Notes: generated by a model not told the origin, from the letters alone. A stretch of DNA of 64,000 bases from Pigmentiphaga kullae (GCF_004216695.1 NZ_SGXC01000002.1:806001-870000); one strand, 5' to 3'; numbered from the stretch's first letter, positions 33,666 through 44,928 are shown. A program made the numbers and translations.

Positions 33666-35072
33666 TTACCCCGCCTTGTCGAGATAAGGATTCCTCGAGT
33701 TTCTGAACTCGATCTTCAATGGAGTGCCCTCGAGCCGGAAAGTTTCCCGGAACCGGGTTTCGAGGAACCTGCGATACGAATCGGGAATCTCGTCCAGCGC
33801 GCTGCCGTGGACCACGATCAGGGGCGGGTTCTGGCCGCCCTGGTGCGCATAGCGCAGCTTGGGCCGGAAAATGCCCTTGCGCGGCGGCTGCTGCTGCTCG
33901 ACCGCGGCCTGCAGCGCGCGGGTCAGCTTGGGCGTGGACAGCTTGGCGAAGGCCGCCGCGTGGGCCGACTCGATGGATTTGAGCAGCGGGCCGATGCCCG
34001 CGCCGCGCAGCGCCGAAACGGTATGCATTTTGGCGAACGACAGGAAGCGCAGCTTGCGCTCGAACTCGCGCTTGATCTCGTCGCGGCGTTCGCTGTCGGC
34101 GCGGTCCCACTTGTTGATAGCCACCACCAGCGCGCGCCCGGTCTCCAGCACGAAGCCGGCGATGTGGGCGTCCTGCTCGGAGATTTCCGCGCTGGCGTCC
34201 AGCATCAGCAGCACGACGTTGCTGGCCTCGATCGCCTGCAGCGTCTTGATGACCGAGAATTTCTCGATCGCCTCGAACACCTTGCCGCGCTTGCGCAGCC
34301 CGGCGGTGTCGATCAGGGTGTAGCGGCGCCCGCCGCGCTCGAATTCGATCTCGATGGCGTCGCGGGTGGTGCCGGGCTGGTCGAAGGCGATGACCCGCTC
34401 TTCGCCCAGCAGCGTGTTCACGAGCGTGGACTTGCCGACGTTCGGGCGGCCGACGATGGCGAGCTTGATGCGGTGGTCGATGGCGTCGACAGGCGAGAAG
34501 GCGTCCTCGTCCGTACCGTCGGCGGTTTCGGCGGCTTCGTCTTCGTCCGCCTCGGGCGGGGTTTCGACCAGGCCTTGCAGCGCCTCTTCGATCATGTCCA
34601 CCACGCCGTCGCCATGGGCCGACGAGATCGCGTGCGGTTCGCCCAGGCCCAGTTCGTAGAACTCGGCCGCGGCGGTGGCGCGCGACATGCCCTCGACCTT
34701 GTTGACCGCCAACAGCACCTTGCGGCCGGAACGGCGCAGGCGCTCGGCAATCTCGCGGTCATGGCCGGTCAGGCCCACGCGGCCGTCGGTCAGGAACACG
34801 ATGGCGTCGGCCTCGTCCACCGCCTGCACGGTCTGCTTGGCCATCTCGGCCATGATGCCGTTCTTGGCCACCGGCTCGAAACCGCCGGTGTCCACGACGA
34901 TGAAGGGATGATCCCCCACCCTGCCCTCGCCATAGTGGCGATCGCGCGTCAGCCCGGGAAAATCGGCCACGAGCGCGTCGCGCGAGCGGGTCAGCCGGTT
35001 GAACAACGTGGATTTGCCCACGTTGGGCCGTCCCACCAGGACGACCACCGGTTTGAAGACTGCGGGTTTCAT
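33666..35072 (-). CDS. der: Ribosome-assembly GTPase Der (EngA)
   Basis: The product has 468 residues with two tandem G domains, each with GRPNVGKST (about residues 11-19 and 201-209), and a C-terminal KH-like domain. It acts in 50S subunit maturation. [14 protein letters not shown] (35072) is chosen as start; MSVNEQGF at 35102 would overlap bamB and adds no conserved residues. An acidic linker (about 165-190) joins the G domains. The 173 bp to hfq contain short dyads but no convincing T-tailed terminator. Confidence 0.97.
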   Translation of the reverse strand: MKPAVFKPVVVLVGRPNVGKSTLFNRLTRSRDALVADFPGLTRDRHYGEGRVGDHPFIVVDTGGFEPVAKNGIMAEMAKQTVQAVDEADAIVFLTDGRVGLTGHDREIAERLRRSGRKVLLAVNKVEGMSRATAAAEFYELGLGEPHAISSAHGDGVVDMIEEALQGLVETPPEADEDEAAETADGTDEDAFSPVDAIDHRIKLAIVGRPNVGKSTLVNTLLGEERVIAFDQPGTTRDAIEIEFERGGRRYTLIDTAGLRKRGKVFEAIEKFSVIKTLQAIEASNVVLLMLDASAEISEQDAHIAGFVLETGRALVVAINKWDRADSERRDEIKREFERKLRFLSFAKMHTVSALRGAGIGPLLKSIESAHAAAFAKLSTPKLTRALQAAVEQQQPPRKGIFRPKLRYAHQGGQNPPLIVVHGSALDEIPDSYRRFLETRFRETFRLEGTPLKIEFRNSRNPYLDKAG

Positions 35073-35088
35073 CGTCGAAAAGCCTTGC

Positions 35089-36267
35089 TCATTGACCGAC
35101 ATTGATCAGGGTCAGATTACCCCTGGAAGTCTGCACCAGAACCCCACGGTCGGTCGCCACGGGCTGGGAAAGGATGGCGCTGCCGTCGGTGGCGATGCGC
35201 GCCAGCAGGGTTCCATCCTCGCGCTGCAGGAAATGCACGTAGCCCTGGTAGTCGCCCAGGGCGATGGCGCGGCCCACCGAGGCCGGCGCGGTCAGGCCGC
35301 GGTTCTGCAGAACGTCCTGCTTCCAGATGTTCGCGCCGCTGTCCAGGGCGAAGCCGAAGACCACGCTGCGGTCGTTCGGCGCATAGGCGAAGCGCACGTC
35401 GGCGGTCAGGCCCGTCACGCTGGAGAATTCGCGCGACCAGGTGGAATTGCCCGAGCCCACGTCGAAGCAGTTGATGCGCCCCTGGTAGGTGACGGCGCAC
35501 AACTGGCGGCCCGAGATGACGGGCGCGCCGACCACGTCGGCCACGCGCTCGAGCTCGCTGGCGCCGCTGGGATTGGCGACCGTGCCCTCCCAGCGCACCG
35601 CGCCGGTGTTGGTGGCGATGGCGATCAGCTTGCCGCCCGGCAGGCCGGTGAAGATATAGCCGCCGGACAGCAGCATTTCGCCCGGCGCGCGCAGGGCCAG
35701 GGCCGGCCCCGGACGCTGCACGCTCCAGCGGCGCTTGCCGCTTTCGGCGTCGTATGCCTGGATGCGATAGTCGCCGCTGCGCACCACCACCAGACCCTCG
35801 CCCACCAGGGGCGGAACCGTGATCTCGCTGGAAGCCTGGGCCCGCCACTTGATGGCGCCGGTATCGTCGAAGGCGATCACTTCGCCGCGCGGCGTCGCGA
35901 CCGCCGTCACGCGGCCGTCGCTGCCCACGCCCGCCGACAGGTCGGCCTTGGCCGACGAGCGCCAGATCTCGGCGCCGGTGGCCAGCGCATACTTGCCGAC
36001 CGAACCGTTGCCCGTGGCGGCGTAGACGGCGTCGCCGACGACCACGGGTACGAACCCCACGCCGCCCTTGCTGCCCACCGATACCGACCAGCCGCTGCTG
36101 ACCGGCAGCGTGGCGTTGAAATTCGTGAGCGGGGCCGGCGGATAGCGCGGTTTCTCGCTCGAAAACAGGGAACATCCGCCCAGCGCGAGCACGGCCGCCA
36201 CCGCGGCGGCACGACGCAGGTGGCGCCAGCCCAGGCGCTCGCCGGTAAAGCCGTTATGCAACGTCAT
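35089..36267 (-). CDS. bamB: Outer-membrane assembly lipoprotein BamB
   Basis: The 392-residue lipoprotein of the BAM complex has a signal with lipobox LGGC (Cys32). The rest is an eight-bladed PQQ-like beta-propeller with repeated blade motifs such as [17 protein letters not shown]. It sits on the periplasmic face of the outer membrane and helps BamA insert barrels. Its ATG overlaps the yfgM stop by ATGA, and der follows by 16 bp. Confidence 0.96.
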   Translation of the reverse strand: MTLHNGFTGERLGWRHLRRAAAVAAVLALGGCSLFSSEKPRYPPAPLTNFNATLPVSSGWSVSVGSKGGVGFVPVVVGDAVYAATGNGSVGKYALATGAEIWRSSAKADLSAGVGSDGRVTAVATPRGEVIAFDDTGAIKWRAQASSEITVPPLVGEGLVVVRSGDYRIQAYDAESGKRRWSVQRPGPALALRAPGEMLLSGGYIFTGLPGGKLIAIATNTGAVRWEGTVANPSGASELERVADVVGAPVISGRQLCAVTYQGRINCFDVGSGNSTWSREFSSVTGLTADVRFAYAPNDRSVVFGFALDSGANIWKQDVLQNRGLTAPASVGRAIALGDYQGYVHFLQREDGTLLARIATDGSAILSQPVATDRGVLVQTSRGNLTLINVGQ

Positions 36268-36899
36268 CAAGCGCCTCCCAGGGCATCGAGTTTCAGTTGG
36301 ATGGACGAGCGCAGGTCGGTCGATGCGTCGAGCTTGGCCAGCGCCTCTTCATAGGCCTTGCGCGCCTCGTCCCGCTTGCCCTGCCCGGCCAGCACGTCGC
36401 CACGGCGGTCGGCGTACAAGGCCACGAAGGGTGCGGGCGGCTGCGGCGCCAGCACACCCAGCGCCTCGTCATAGCTTTTCTCGTCCAGCAGCAGGCCCGC
36501 CAGCCGCAGGCGCGCCACGGCGGCCAGGGCCTCGTCGCCGCTACGGTCGGCCACCCATTGCAACTGGGCGCGGGCCGAGCGGGTGTCGCCGGCCTTTTCA
36601 TAGGCATGGGCGGCCAGCAGCGCGGCGCGCGGGGCGTAGCCCGTGCCGGAATACTGTTCCAGGATGGTGCCGGCGGTGTCCTTTACGCGGCTCAGGTCGC
36701 CGGCCTCGGCAGCCTTCTCCAGCGCCTCGAACTGGGCCAGCGCGTTCGCGGCCTGGTTGCGCTGGTACCACTGCCAGCCGTTCCAGGCCGCCGCGGCCAG
36801 CAGCACGATGGTCGCCACGGCAAGGATGAAGTTTCCGTACTTCGCCCACCATGCCTTGAGGGATTCCAGTTGTTCCTGTTCTTCGATGTCGTAGGCCAT
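36267..36899 (-). CDS. yfgM: YfgM-like TPR protein, ancillary SecYEG subunit
   Basis: The product has 210 residues with the family start MAYDIEEQEQLESLKAWWAKYGN. A single transmembrane helix (about 24-43, FILAVATIVLLAAAAWNGWQW) precedes periplasmic TPR-like helices. YfgM associates with SecYEG and PpiD in E. coli and helps hand over envelope proteins. The position between hisS and bamB is conserved. The 124 bp upstream, toward hisS, contain a GC-rich dyad without a T tract. Confidence 0.93.
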   Translation of the reverse strand: MAYDIEEQEQLESLKAWWAKYGNFILAVATIVLLAAAAWNGWQWYQRNQAANALAQFEALEKAAEAGDLSRVKDTAGTILEQYSGTGYAPRAALLAAHAYEKAGDTRSARAQLQWVADRSGDEALAAVARLRLAGLLLDEKSYDEALGVLAPQPPAPFVALYADRRGDVLAGQGKRDEARKAYEEALAKLDASTDLRSSIQLKLDALGGA

Positions 36900-37023
36900 T
36901 TATGCCCCGGTTGATGTGGTGATCGCAAGAGTTGTGGCGGGCCGGCCGGCGGCCCGCGCGGACTCCGAGAGCCGCAAGATTAACGGATTCGGCGCCGATT
37001 CGTATCCAGGCCCGGGCGCACGG

Positions 37024-38319
37024 CTATTCAGGGCCGCCCGTCCGGACCAGTTCTTCCACCAGGAAAGCCGGCAGCTCGGCCATGGCGACGCGGCGCTGGG
37101 CCACGCCCTCGGCCCGCAGCGCCTTGACGCTGGCCGCGCCTTCGGCCAGCTCGTCCTCGCCCAGGATGACGGCGTATTCCGCCCCGCAGCCGTCGGCGCG
37201 CTTCATCTGCGACTTGAAGCTGCCGCCGCCGCAGTGCAGGACGACGTCCAGGCCGGCGTCGCGCAGGTCTTCGGCCAGCCGCATCGCCGCGCGCGCGGCG
37301 GGCTCGCCCTGGTGCAACACATAGACGTCGCACTCGGGTTGCGGTTCCGCAGGCTGTGCCTGGGACCACAGGTCCAGCAGGCGCTCGACGCCGATGGCAA
37401 AACCCACCGCCGGCGTCGGCTTGCCGCCCAGCAGCGAGACCAGGCCGTCGTAGCGGCCACCGCCGCAAACCGTGCCCTGGGCGCCCAGGCGATCGGTCAC
37501 CCACTCGAACACGGTCAGGTTGTAGTAATCGAGGCCCCGCACCAGCCGGGGGTTCACCCGGTAGGCGATGCCCGCGTCCTCGAGCCGCTGGCGCACGCCG
37601 TCGAAATGGGCCAGCGAGGCCTCGCCCAGATAGTCCAGCAGGCGCGGCGCGTTGTCGGCCATTTCCTGCAGCGCGGGGTTCTTGGTATCCAGGACGCGCA
37701 GCGGATTCGTATAGAGCCGGCGCTGGCCGTCCTCGTCCAGTTGGTCCTTGAACCCTTCCAGGTAGGTGATCAGGGCCTGCCGGTGCGCCAGGCGCTCCTC
37801 GGCGGAGCCCAGGGAATTGATCTCCAGCCGGATGTCCGCCAGCCCCAGGATCTTCCAGAGTCGTGCCAGCATGAGGATCAGCTCGACGTCGACGTCCGGG
37901 CCGGCGAAGCCCAGGGCTTCCACGTCGATCTGGTGGAACTGGCGGTAGCGGCCGCGCTGCGGACGCTCGTGGCGGAACACGGGCCCGATCGCGAACACGC
38001 GCTGGGGCCGGTCGTAGGTCAGGTTGTGCTCGATCGTGGCGCGCACCATGCCTGCGGTGAACTCGGGGCGCATCGTCAGCGACTCGCCGTTCAGCGAATC
38101 GGTGAAGCTGTACATCTCTTTCTCGACGATATCGGTGACTTCGCCGATCCCGCGCGTGAACAGCCGGGTCTGCTCCAGCACCGGCGTGCGCAGGTTGCGG
38201 TAGCCGTAGCTGCGCAGCCATTCGCGCACCAGCGATTCCAGCCGCTCCCACTGGCCCGAATCGGCCGGCAGGATGTCGTTCATGCCGCGGATCGCGGTCA
38301 CTTTCTTGAAGCTATTCAT
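37024..38319 (-). CDS. hisS: Histidyl-tRNA synthetase
   Basis: This 431-residue class II synthetase has motif 1 and 2 regions ([12 protein letters not shown] at 10-21; [20 protein letters not shown] at about 111-130) and the His-specific block [16 protein letters not shown] (about 258-273). An anticodon-binding C-terminal domain follows. It should not be confused with hisZ at 25320, which lacks parts of these motifs. The start codon is seven bases downstream of repeat copy B, so the repeat lies in its leader. Confidence 0.98.
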   Translation of the reverse strand: MNSFKKVTAIRGMNDILPADSGQWERLESLVREWLRSYGYRNLRTPVLEQTRLFTRGIGEVTDIVEKEMYSFTDSLNGESLTMRPEFTAGMVRATIEHNLTYDRPQRVFAIGPVFRHERPQRGRYRQFHQIDVEALGFAGPDVDVELILMLARLWKILGLADIRLEINSLGSAEERLAHRQALITYLEGFKDQLDEDGQRRLYTNPLRVLDTKNPALQEMADNAPRLLDYLGEASLAHFDGVRQRLEDAGIAYRVNPRLVRGLDYYNLTVFEWVTDRLGAQGTVCGGGRYDGLVSLLGGKPTPAVGFAIGVERLLDLWSQAQPAEPQPECDVYVLHQGEPAARAAMRLAEDLRDAGLDVVLHCGGGSFKSQMKRADGCGAEYAVILGEDELAEGAASVKALRAEGVAQRRVAMAELPAFLVEELVRTGGPE

Positions 38320-38325
38320 TTAGGT

Positions 38326-38417
38326 CCCCCCCCTACGCGCTTCGCGCGCCCCCTGGGGGGGCGGCACTGGCGGACCGGCGGAGCCGGATCCGCTGCGCCC
38401 TGGAGTGGCGTCCAGGG
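38326..38417. repeat. Structured intergenic repeat, single-arm copy B
   Basis: Between ispG and hisS lies one type-1 arm of the repeat: terminus CCCCCCCTACGCGCT, then the hairpin at 38363-38399 (GGCAC-TG-GCGGA-CCGGC-GGA-GCCGG-A-TCCGC-T-GCGCC). It is followed by a local perfect hairpin CCCTGGA-GTGGCG-TCCAGGG (38398-38417). The outer pair A-T of copies A and C is A-C here, one unpaired position. It lacks the central terminator, as expected inside an operon. Confidence 0.82.
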
Positions 38418-38436
38418 CCTGTTAGGGGTGTAAAGG

Positions 38437-39723
38437 TTATCTCTTGCTGTAGCGGTTCTCGACGTAAGCTTCCACTAGGGCCTGGAACTCCCGGGCGATG
38501 TGCTCGCCCTTGAGCGTGACCGAGCGCTGGCCGTCGATGAAGACCGGCGCGACCGGCTGCTCGCCCGTGCCGGGCAGGCTGATGCCGATGTCCGCGAACT
38601 TGCTTTCGCCCGGGCCGTTTACCACGCAGCCCATTACCGCGACGTGCAGGTTCTCGGCCCCCGGATACTTCAGGCGCCAGACGGGCATCTGCGCCCGCAG
38701 GTAGCTCTGGATGTCGGCCGCCAGTTCCTGGAACACCGTGCTGCTGGTACGGCCGCAGCCCGGACAGGCGACGACCACCGGCGCGAACGCGCGCAGCCCC
38801 AGGCTTTGCAGGATTTCCTGCGCCACCACTACCTCGCGGGCACGGTCGCCGTTGGGCTCGGGCGTGAGCGACACGCGTATCGTGTCGCCGATGCCCTCCT
38901 GCAGCAGGATGCCCATCGCGGCGGTCGAGGCCACGATGCCCTTGCTGCCCATGCCCGCCTCGGTCAGCCCCAGGTGCAGCGGGTAGTCGCAGCGGCGGGA
39001 GATGTCGCGGTAGACCGCGATCAGGTCCTGGGCGTTGCTGACCTTGCACGACAGGATGATGCGGTCGCCCGGCAGCCCCAGTTCCTCGGCGCGCCGGGCA
39101 TTGTCGATCGCCGACACCACCAGCGCGTCGCGCATGACGGACTGGGCGTCCCAGGGCCGCGCCCGCCGACCGTTCTCGTCCATCATGCGGGCCAGCAGGT
39201 CCTGGTCCAGGCTGCCCCAGTTCACGCCTATGCGCACCGGCTTCCCGTGGCGGCAGGCCACCTCGATCATCTGCGCGAAATTGTCGTCGCGCTTCTTCCC
39301 GGCACCCATGTTGCCGGGGTTGATGCGGTACTTGGACAGCGCCTGCGCGCACTCCGGGTACTGGGTCAGCAGCTTGTGGCCGTTGTAGTGGAAGTCGCCC
39401 ACCAGCGGCGCCTCGACGCCCATGCGGTCGAGCTGCTCGCGTATCGCGGGCACCTCGCGGGCGGCCTCGGCCGTATTCACGGTGATCCGCACGACCTCGG
39501 AGCCGGCCAGGGCCAGTTCCTTGACCTGGATCGCGGTGGCGATGGCATCGGCCGTGTCCGTGTTGGTCATGGACTGGACCATGACCGGCGCATCGCCGCC
39601 AACGGCGACCGACTTGCCGCCCCATTCGATGCGCACCTGGCGCGTGGGCCGGCGGACCGCCGGGCCGGCGGGGAACGGCTCGGCCTCGGAAACGTTGGCG
39701 GTCGTGGACGGGCTAGGATTCAT
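38437..39723 (-). CDS. ispG: 4-hydroxy-3-methylbut-2-enyl diphosphate synthase (flavodoxin)
   Basis: This 428-residue 4Fe-4S enzyme of the MEP isoprenoid pathway has an N-terminal TIM barrel ([13 protein letters not shown], about 47-59). The C-terminal cluster domain has [20 protein letters not shown] and [11 protein letters not shown], which supply the three cysteine ligands. It is eight bases downstream of rodZ on the same strand, as in most proteobacteria. Confidence 0.97.
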   Translation of the reverse strand: MNPSPSTTANVSEAEPFPAGPAVRRPTRQVRIEWGGKSVAVGGDAPVMVQSMTNTDTADAIATAIQVKELALAGSEVVRITVNTAEAAREVPAIREQLDRMGVEAPLVGDFHYNGHKLLTQYPECAQALSKYRINPGNMGAGKKRDDNFAQMIEVACRHGKPVRIGVNWGSLDQDLLARMMDENGRRARPWDAQSVMRDALVVSAIDNARRAEELGLPGDRIILSCKVSNAQDLIAVYRDISRRCDYPLHLGLTEAGMGSKGIVASTAAMGILLQEGIGDTIRVSLTPEPNGDRAREVVVAQEILQSLGLRAFAPVVVACPGCGRTSSTVFQELAADIQSYLRAQMPVWRLKYPGAENLHVAVMGCVVNGPGESKFADIGISLPGTGEQPVAPVFIDGQRSVTLKGEHIAREFQALVEAYVENRYSKR

Positions 39724-39730
39724 GATGCGG

Positions 39731-40645
39731 CTACTGGAGGGTGAGCCGGGCGACGTTGTCCCGGCGATACGGCGCGAGGTCGACAGGCGCGCCGCGCCAG
39801 GTCAAGTCTACCCCGCTGACGTTGCCGATCACGACACGGTACGGCGCGCCCGCCACATCCAGTTCGTAGGGCTCGCCGGCGGGAATGATCCGCGACACGG
39901 CCACGGTACCGTCGGCGCGCCGCACTTCGACCCAGCTTGCCTGCCGCATCGTGATGGACAGGCCGGGCGCCGGAGCGGGGGCAGCCGCCGCAGGCGGCTC
40001 GGGAGCCGGCGCGGGCGCGATGGGCGCGGGCGCCGCCGGCGTGATTTCCGCCGGAACGGCAGGCGCCGGCTCGGCCGGGGCCAGCGGCGCTTCGGTCTGG
40101 ACCGAGGTCGTGCCGCCCGCCGGCGTATCCAGGCTGGCCGTGGAGGCCTGCCCGAACGACAGCTTGCCTTGCTGGCTGAGCGCGTAGCCCAGCAGGACCA
40201 GCGCCGCCACCGCCATCACGCCGCCGACCAGCCAGGGAGCCAGCCGCCTGCGGCTGGCGGCCACCGGCCAGGCCCGGCCCGACGAATGCGCCAGCGGGCT
40301 GGACAGCGACGAGGCCTGTTCCAGCGATACCGGATCGGCCACCTGCAACTGGGGCGACAGCGCCTGCAGCATCGGCGCCGGATCCTGGTCCAGCAGCCGC
40401 GCGTAGTTGCGCACGAAACCGCGCAGCGGCATGCCCTGCGGCAGTTCGCTCCACTGTTCGTTCTCGAGCGCGCGGATCTGGCGCACGGCGAACTTCAGGC
40501 GGTCGGACACATATTCCTGCGACCAGCCGCGCGCCTCTCGCAGGCGCGCCAGTTCCCGGCCGACCGACGACGAAGACGGCGAGCCGGCGGTGGGCGCCGG
40601 GCCCTCCTGCCTGCCGGCGGCACCGGTTTCGTGGGGTTCAGACAT
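39731..40645 (-). CDS. rodZ: RodZ-like cytoskeletal membrane protein
   Basis: The product has 304 residues. A cytoplasmic helix-turn-helix (about 27-95, [20 protein letters not shown]) precedes a single transmembrane helix (about 136-157). A long Ala/Pro repeat linker (about 180-225) and a periplasmic DUF4115 domain follow. RodZ connects MreB to the envelope and sets rod shape. AAGGAG precedes ATG 40645. The pilF gene that often lies between rlmN and rodZ is absent; the gap is only 54 bp. Confidence 0.9.
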   Translation of the reverse strand: MSEPHETGAAGRQEGPAPTAGSPSSSSVGRELARLREARGWSQEYVSDRLKFAVRQIRALENEQWSELPQGMPLRGFVRNYARLLDQDPAPMLQALSPQLQVADPVSLEQASSLSSPLAHSSGRAWPVAASRRRLAPWLVGGVMAVAALVLLGYALSQQGKLSFGQASTASLDTPAGGTTSVQTEAPLAPAEPAPAVPAEITPAAPAPIAPAPAPEPPAAAAPAPAPGLSITMRQASWVEVRRADGTVAVSRIIPAGEPYELDVAGAPYRVVIGNVSGVDLTWRGAPVDLAPYRRDNVARLTLQ

Positions 40646-40699
40646 CGACGACTCCTTGTCCGGCCCTGCCGAAACGGCCGGCCCGGCACCGCGGTTGCC

Positions 40700-41914
40700 T
40701 CATTCGCGCACCTCCACGATACGGCCGAAGCGGGTCTCGCCCGCCAGGCGCTCCTTCAGCCGGGTGCGATCCTTGACCTCGCCGGCCAACTGCCCGCAGG
40801 CCGCGTCGATGTCGTCGCCGCGCGTCTTGCGCACGGTGGTGACGATACCGGCGTCCATCAGGCGCTGCGCGAACAGCCGGACCCGGGCCATGGGCGAACG
40901 CTTGAGCCCGGACTGCGGGAAGGGATTGAACGGAATGAGGTTGAACTTGCACGACACCTGCCGCGCAATGTCTATCAATTGCTTGGCATGCTCGTCGCCA
41001 TCGTTGATGCCGTCGAGCATGACGTATTCGAACGTGATGAAATCGCGCGGGGCGAACTCCAGGTAGCGCTGGCACGCCGCGATCAGTTCCCGCAGCGGAT
41101 ACTTGCGGTTCAGCGGCACCAGGTCGTCGCGCAGCGCATCGTTGGGCGCGTGCAGCGACACCGCCAGCGCGACCGGACAGTCGCGCGAAAGACGGTCCAT
41201 CATGGGCACCACGCCAGAGGTCGATACCGTGACCCGGCGGCGCGACAGGCCATAGGCATTGTCGTCCAGCATCAGCCGCAGCGCCGACACCGTATTGTCG
41301 TAGTTGAGCAGGGGTTCGCCCATGCCCATCATGACGACGTTGCTGATGACCCGGTCGTCCTGGGTGCCCAGCGGCGCGGGCATGCCGCCCGACAGGCGCG
41401 CGCCGTCGCGGTCGGCCTCGACCGTGCGGCGGGCCAGCCATAGCTGGCCGATGATCTCGTCCACCCCCAGGTTGCGGTTGAAGCCCTGGTGGCCGGTGGA
41501 GCAGAAGCGGCAGGCGACGGTGCAGCCCGCCTGCGTCGAGATGCACAGCGTGCCGCGGTCGTCCTCGGGGATGAAGACGGTTTCGATGGCATTGCCGTTG
41601 CCGACGTCGAGCAGCCACTTGCGCGTGCCGTCGGCCGACTTGTGGGCGGTGACGACCTCGGGCAGCCGGATCTCGCACTGCCGCGCGAGCTTCTCGCGGA
41701 AGGACTTGGCCAGATCCGACATCTGCTCGAAATCGTCCACGCCGCGCTGGTGCAGCCAGCGCTGCAGCTGCTTCGCGCGGAACGGCTTGTCCCCCCATTT
41801 TTCCACCAGCGAGGCGAGCTCGGCCCCGTTCAGCCCCAGCAGGTTGATGCGCGGGGTTTCGGAACGTGGAGCCTCGGCCGGGGCGGCTTCGGCGAGCGGC
41901 GAGATAGTGTTCAT
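40700..41914 (-). CDS. rlmN: Dual-specificity RNA methyltransferase RlmN
   Basis: This 404-residue radical SAM enzyme makes m2A in 23S rRNA and some tRNAs. The cluster motif C-x3-C-x2-C is seen in [12 protein letters not shown] (about 133-144). [11 protein letters not shown] (about 193-203) and the catalytic cysteine region near [14 protein letters not shown] at the C-terminus are intact. A 20-residue Ala/Glu/Pro N-terminal extension is unusual but harmless. The gene is preceded by ndk, 32 bp away. Confidence 0.97.
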   Translation of the reverse strand: MNTISPLAEAAPAEAPRSETPRINLLGLNGAELASLVEKWGDKPFRAKQLQRWLHQRGVDDFEQMSDLAKSFREKLARQCEIRLPEVVTAHKSADGTRKWLLDVGNGNAIETVFIPEDDRGTLCISTQAGCTVACRFCSTGHQGFNRNLGVDEIIGQLWLARRTVEADRDGARLSGGMPAPLGTQDDRVISNVVMMGMGEPLLNYDNTVSALRLMLDDNAYGLSRRRVTVSTSGVVPMMDRLSRDCPVALAVSLHAPNDALRDDLVPLNRKYPLRELIAACQRYLEFAPRDFITFEYVMLDGINDGDEHAKQLIDIARQVSCKFNLIPFNPFPQSGLKRSPMARVRLFAQRLMDAGIVTTVRKTRGDDIDAACGQLAGEVKDRTRLKERLAGETRFGRIVEVRE

Positions 41915-41946
41915 CCCGGCCTCCTGGGAAAAACGGACATCCAGGC

Positions 41947-42372
41947 TCAGCGGCTGTGGATGTTCAGTTCGGGGAAGAAGAAGGCGACTTCGACCTTGGC
42001 GGTCTCGACGGCGTCCGAGCCGTGCACGGCGTTGGCGTCGATGCTGTCGGCGAAATCGGCGCGGATCGTGCCTTTCTCGGCCTTCTTCGGATCGGTCGCG
42101 CCCATCAGGTCGCGGTTCTTCTGGATGGCGTTCTCGCCTTCCAGGACTTGCACGAACACGGGACCGGAGACCATGAAGTCGACCAGGTCCTTGAAGAACG
42201 GGCGCGCGGCGTGCACGGCATAGAAGCGCTCGGCGTCGCTGCGCGAGAGCTGCATCATGCGCGCGGCGATGACCTTGAGGCCGGCCGCCTCGAAACGGGA
42301 AACGATCTGGCCGATGACGTTCTTGGAAACGGCGTCCGGCTTGATGATCGACAGGGTGCGCTCGATAGCCAT
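41947..42372 (-). CDS. ndk: Nucleoside diphosphate kinase
   Basis: The 141-residue enzyme transfers phosphate between nucleotides via a phosphohistidine. [15 protein letters not shown] and the active-site [12 protein letters not shown] (His at about residue 117) are present, and length is exact. ATG 42372 is preferred over a start four codons upstream because of homology. An AT-rich 60-bp stretch upstream (42373-42430) probably contains its promoter. Confidence 0.98.
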   Translation of the reverse strand: MAIERTLSIIKPDAVSKNVIGQIVSRFEAAGLKVIAARMMQLSRSDAERFYAVHAARPFFKDLVDFMVSGPVFVQVLEGENAIQKNRDLMGATDPKKAEKGTIRADFADSIDANAVHGSDAVETAKVEVAFFFPELNIHSR

Positions 42373-42515
42373 CAAAAACTCCAATAAAAACAGATACTTT
42401 GAGGGGAACTTAAACGTTAAATTGTATCATGGCTCCTTGACGGGACCGCTACCCCCACCACCCCGGACGTACCGTGCCCGCCCTACTGGAACCGGGCGGA
42501 ACCCTGCGGCATACT

Positions 42516-42532
42516 TGGTGTCAGACACACCA
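42516..42532. promoter_or_regulatory. Inverted repeat upstream of the Bax-inhibitor gene
   Basis: TGGTGT-CAGAC-ACACCA is a perfect 6-bp dyad with a five-base spacer, 51 bp before ATG 42583. It has no T tract, so an operator or start-region hairpin is more likely than a terminator. The protein that would bind is unknown. Confidence 0.4.
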
Positions 42533-42582
42533 TGCCCTCGCGGGGCGAAACAGAGCAAAAGACCACAAGGAGTCGCTCGACC

Positions 42583-43284
42583 ATGAACGATCTACGCACT
42601 TCTCCCTTCAACCGGACCGGGACTGCGCCCGGCGAGGTCGCGCGCAATCGCGTACTGCGCAATACCTACTGGCTGCTCGCGCTGTCGCTGATCCCCACCG
42701 TGCTGGGCGCGGCGATCGGCGTCGGCACCGGCCTCGCCCAGGTCATGGGCGGCAGCCCCGGGCTGACCACCATGGCGTTCCTGATCGGCGCCTTCGGCCT
42801 GATGTTCGCCATCCAGAAGAACAAGGACAACGGACTGGGCGTCGCCCTGCTGCTGGTCTTCACCTTCTTCATGGGGCTGATGCTGTCCCGCATGATCGGC
42901 TTCGTCATGGGCATGGCCAACGGTTCCACGCTCATCATGACGGCATTCGGCGGCACGGCCGTGGTGTTCGGCACCATGGCCCTGCTGTCCACCACGATCA
43001 AGCGCGACCTGTCGGGCCTGGGCAAGTGGCTGTTCGTCGGCGCCATCCTGATTCTCGTGGCGGCCCTGGCCAACATCTTCCTGCAGCTGCCGGCGCTGAT
43101 GCTGACCATCTCGGTCCTGGCCATCGGCATCTTCTCGGCCTTCATGCTGGTCGATCTGCAACGCGTCGTCAACGGCGGCGAGACCAACTATGTCTCGGCC
43201 ACCCTGGCGATCTACCTGGATATCTACAACGTCTTCGTGAACCTGTTGATGCTCCTGGGCATCTTCGGCGGAGAACGAGAGTAG
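42583..43284 (+). CDS. Bax inhibitor-1/YccA family membrane protein
   Basis: The 233-residue inner-membrane protein has seven hydrophobic segments after an about 35-residue cytoplasmic N-terminus. The conserved end region DIYNVFVNLLMLLGIFGG (about 213-230) is typical of the family. E. coli YccA is a substrate and modulator of FtsH, which fits its position near hflKC, although transcription is divergent. ATG 42583 (MNDLRTSPFN) follows a weak AAGGAG. It ends just before repeat copy C. Confidence 0.92.
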   Translation: MNDLRTSPFNRTGTAPGEVARNRVLRNTYWLLALSLIPTVLGAAIGVGTGLAQVMGGSPGLTTMAFLIGAFGLMFAIQKNKDNGLGVALLLVFTFFMGLMLSRMIGFVMGMANGSTLIMTAFGGTAVVFGTMALLSTTIKRDLSGLGKWLFVGAILILVAALANIFLQLPALMLTISVLAIGIFSAFMLVDLQRVVNGGETNYVSATLAIYLDIYNVFVNLLMLLGIFGGERE

Positions 43285-43289
43285 TAGAG

Positions 43290-43556
43290 CCCCCCCTACG
43301 CGCTTACGCGCGCCCCCCAGGGGGCGGCACTGGCGGACCGGCGGAGCCGGATCCGCTGTGCCCTGGGTCTGGAGACGCTCAGGAAAGAAAAACGGCCTTG
43401 CTTGACGCAAGGCCGTTTTCATTTTCAACCCAACCGGATGCCAGGCAGTATCGCCAGTCCCCGCCAGCCCGTTGTTACCCCAGGATGCGGTGGATCCGGC
43501 TCTGCCGGTCCACCCGCATCGCCCCCTGGGGGGCGCGCGTAAGCGCGTAGGGGGGG
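43290..43556. repeat. Structured bimodular intergenic repeat, copy C
   Basis: This 267-bp element fills the gap between the convergent Bax-inhibitor gene and rlmD. It has termini CCCCCCTACGCGCTTACGCG and the complement at the right end. A type-1 hairpin lies at 43326-43362 (GGCAC...GTGCC around CCGGC-GGA-GCCGG), a terminator at 43389-43419 and a type-2 hairpin at 43484-43520 (GATGCG...CGCATC around CCGGC/GCCGG). It matches copy A in reverse complement over most of its length, including CGCCAGTCCCCGCCAGCCCG. It is non-coding. Confidence 0.88.
43389..43419. terminator. Bidirectional terminator inside repeat copy C
   Basis: AAAACGGCCTTGC-TTGAC-GCAAGGCCGTTTT is a perfect 13-bp stem with A and T runs on both flanks, so it terminates both the Bax-inhibitor gene and rlmD. 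Confidence 0.95.
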
Positions 43557-43557
43557 A

Positions 43558-44928
43558 TTATTCCAACACTGCGATGGACTCGACGTGGGCGGTGTGGGGG
43601 AACATGTTGACCACGCCCGCCGCCTTCAAGGTATAGCCGCCCTCGTGCACGAGGATGGCGGCGTCGCGGGCCAGGGTGGCGGGGTTACAGGAGACGTAGA
43701 CGATACGCCGGGGGCGGTCGGCCCCTAGTGTCGTCAGGGCCTTGGCCACGGCCAGGGCGCCTTCGCGCGGGGGGTCGATCAGCATGCGGTCGAAGCGGCC
43801 CAGGCTGCGCAGCCAGGTCTCGTCCACCTCGAACAGGTTCAGGGTCGAGAATGCCGTATGCGCGTCCACGCCGTGCCGGCGGGCCGCTTCCAGCGCCCGG
43901 TCGGTCAGGGCCTGGCTGCCCTCCACGCCCACGACCTCGCGGCAGCGGGTCGCCAGCGCCAGCGTGAAATTGCCCAGGCCGCAGAACAGGTCGGCCACGC
44001 GGTCCCCGGGTTGGGGCTCGAGCAGCGCGAGCGCGCGCGACACCAGCACCCGGTTGATCGCGTGGTTGACCTGGGTGAAGTCGGTGGGCTTGAACGGCAT
44101 GCGCAACCCGAACTCCGGCAGCGTATAGGCCAGTCCGTCGACGTCCTGGGGCTCCAGCGGGTGCACCGTGTCGGGTCCCTTGGGCTGCAGCCACCAATGG
44201 ATGTCGTGCCGCGCCGCGAACGCGCGCAGCACGGCCAGGTCTTCGTCGACCAGCGGGATCAGGTGGCGCAGCACCAGCACGACCTGGCTGTCGCCCACGG
44301 CGACCTCGATCTGCGGCACGCGGTCGCGCGCGGGCATGGCCGCGACCATCTCGCGCAGGGGCACCAGCAGCGAGGCCACGTGCGGATGCAGCACGTGGCA
44401 TTCGCGCATGTCGGCCACATAGCTGCTCTTGCGTTCGCGGAACCCCACCAGCACCCCGCCCTTCTTGACGACCACGCGGACCGACAGCCGCGCGCGGTAG
44501 CGGTAGCCCCAGGCCGGTCCGTGGATGGGCGGCAGGACGCGCTGCGGCACCAGCTTGCCGATGTGCCACAGCGTGTCTTCCAGCACGCGCTGCTTGATCG
44601 CGACCTGCGCGGCCGGATCCATGTGCTGCATGGCACAGCCGCCGCACACGCCGAAATGCGCGCAGCGCGGCGCCACGCGCTGCGACGACGCCTGCACCAC
44701 GTGCTCGACTTCCGCCAGTTCGTAGGAAGGCTTGCGCTTGGTCACCTTCAGCATCACGCGTTCGCCGGGCAGCGCGCCGTCGACGAACACCACCTTGCCC
44801 TGGCGGCGCGCGATGCCGCGCCCTTCCAGGTCCACCGATTCGATGGCCACGGAACCGTCGTCGAATTCGACGGCAACAGCCGTCCCTTCCAGGCCGTCCG
44901 CGGCCGCAATGTCTGCTTCTTGACTCAT
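43558..44928 (-). CDS. rlmD: 23S rRNA (uracil-1939-C5)-methyltransferase RlmD
   Basis: The 456-residue SAM enzyme has a TRAM domain (about residues 20-80) and the 4Fe-4S cysteines in [15 protein letters not shown] (about 92-106). The methyltransferase domain has [14 protein letters not shown] (about 316-329), and the catalytic cysteine lies in [12 protein letters not shown]. The start [11 protein letters not shown] (44928) is used; a longer frame adds Arg/Pro-rich sequence without homology. The stop abuts repeat copy C. Confidence 0.95.
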   Translation of the reverse strand: MSQEADIAAADGLEGTAVAVEFDDGSVAIESVDLEGRGIARRQGKVVFVDGALPGERVMLKVTKRKPSYELAEVEHVVQASSQRVAPRCAHFGVCGGCAMQHMDPAAQVAIKQRVLEDTLWHIGKLVPQRVLPPIHGPAWGYRYRARLSVRVVVKKGGVLVGFRERKSSYVADMRECHVLHPHVASLLVPLREMVAAMPARDRVPQIEVAVGDSQVVLVLRHLIPLVDEDLAVLRAFAARHDIHWWLQPKGPDTVHPLEPQDVDGLAYTLPEFGLRMPFKPTDFTQVNHAINRVLVSRALALLEPQPGDRVADLFCGLGNFTLALATRCREVVGVEGSQALTDRALEAARRHGVDAHTAFSTLNLFEVDETWLRSLGRFDRMLIDPPREGALAVAKALTTLGADRPRRIVYVSCNPATLARDAAILVHEGGYTLKAAGVVNMFPHTAHVESIAVLE

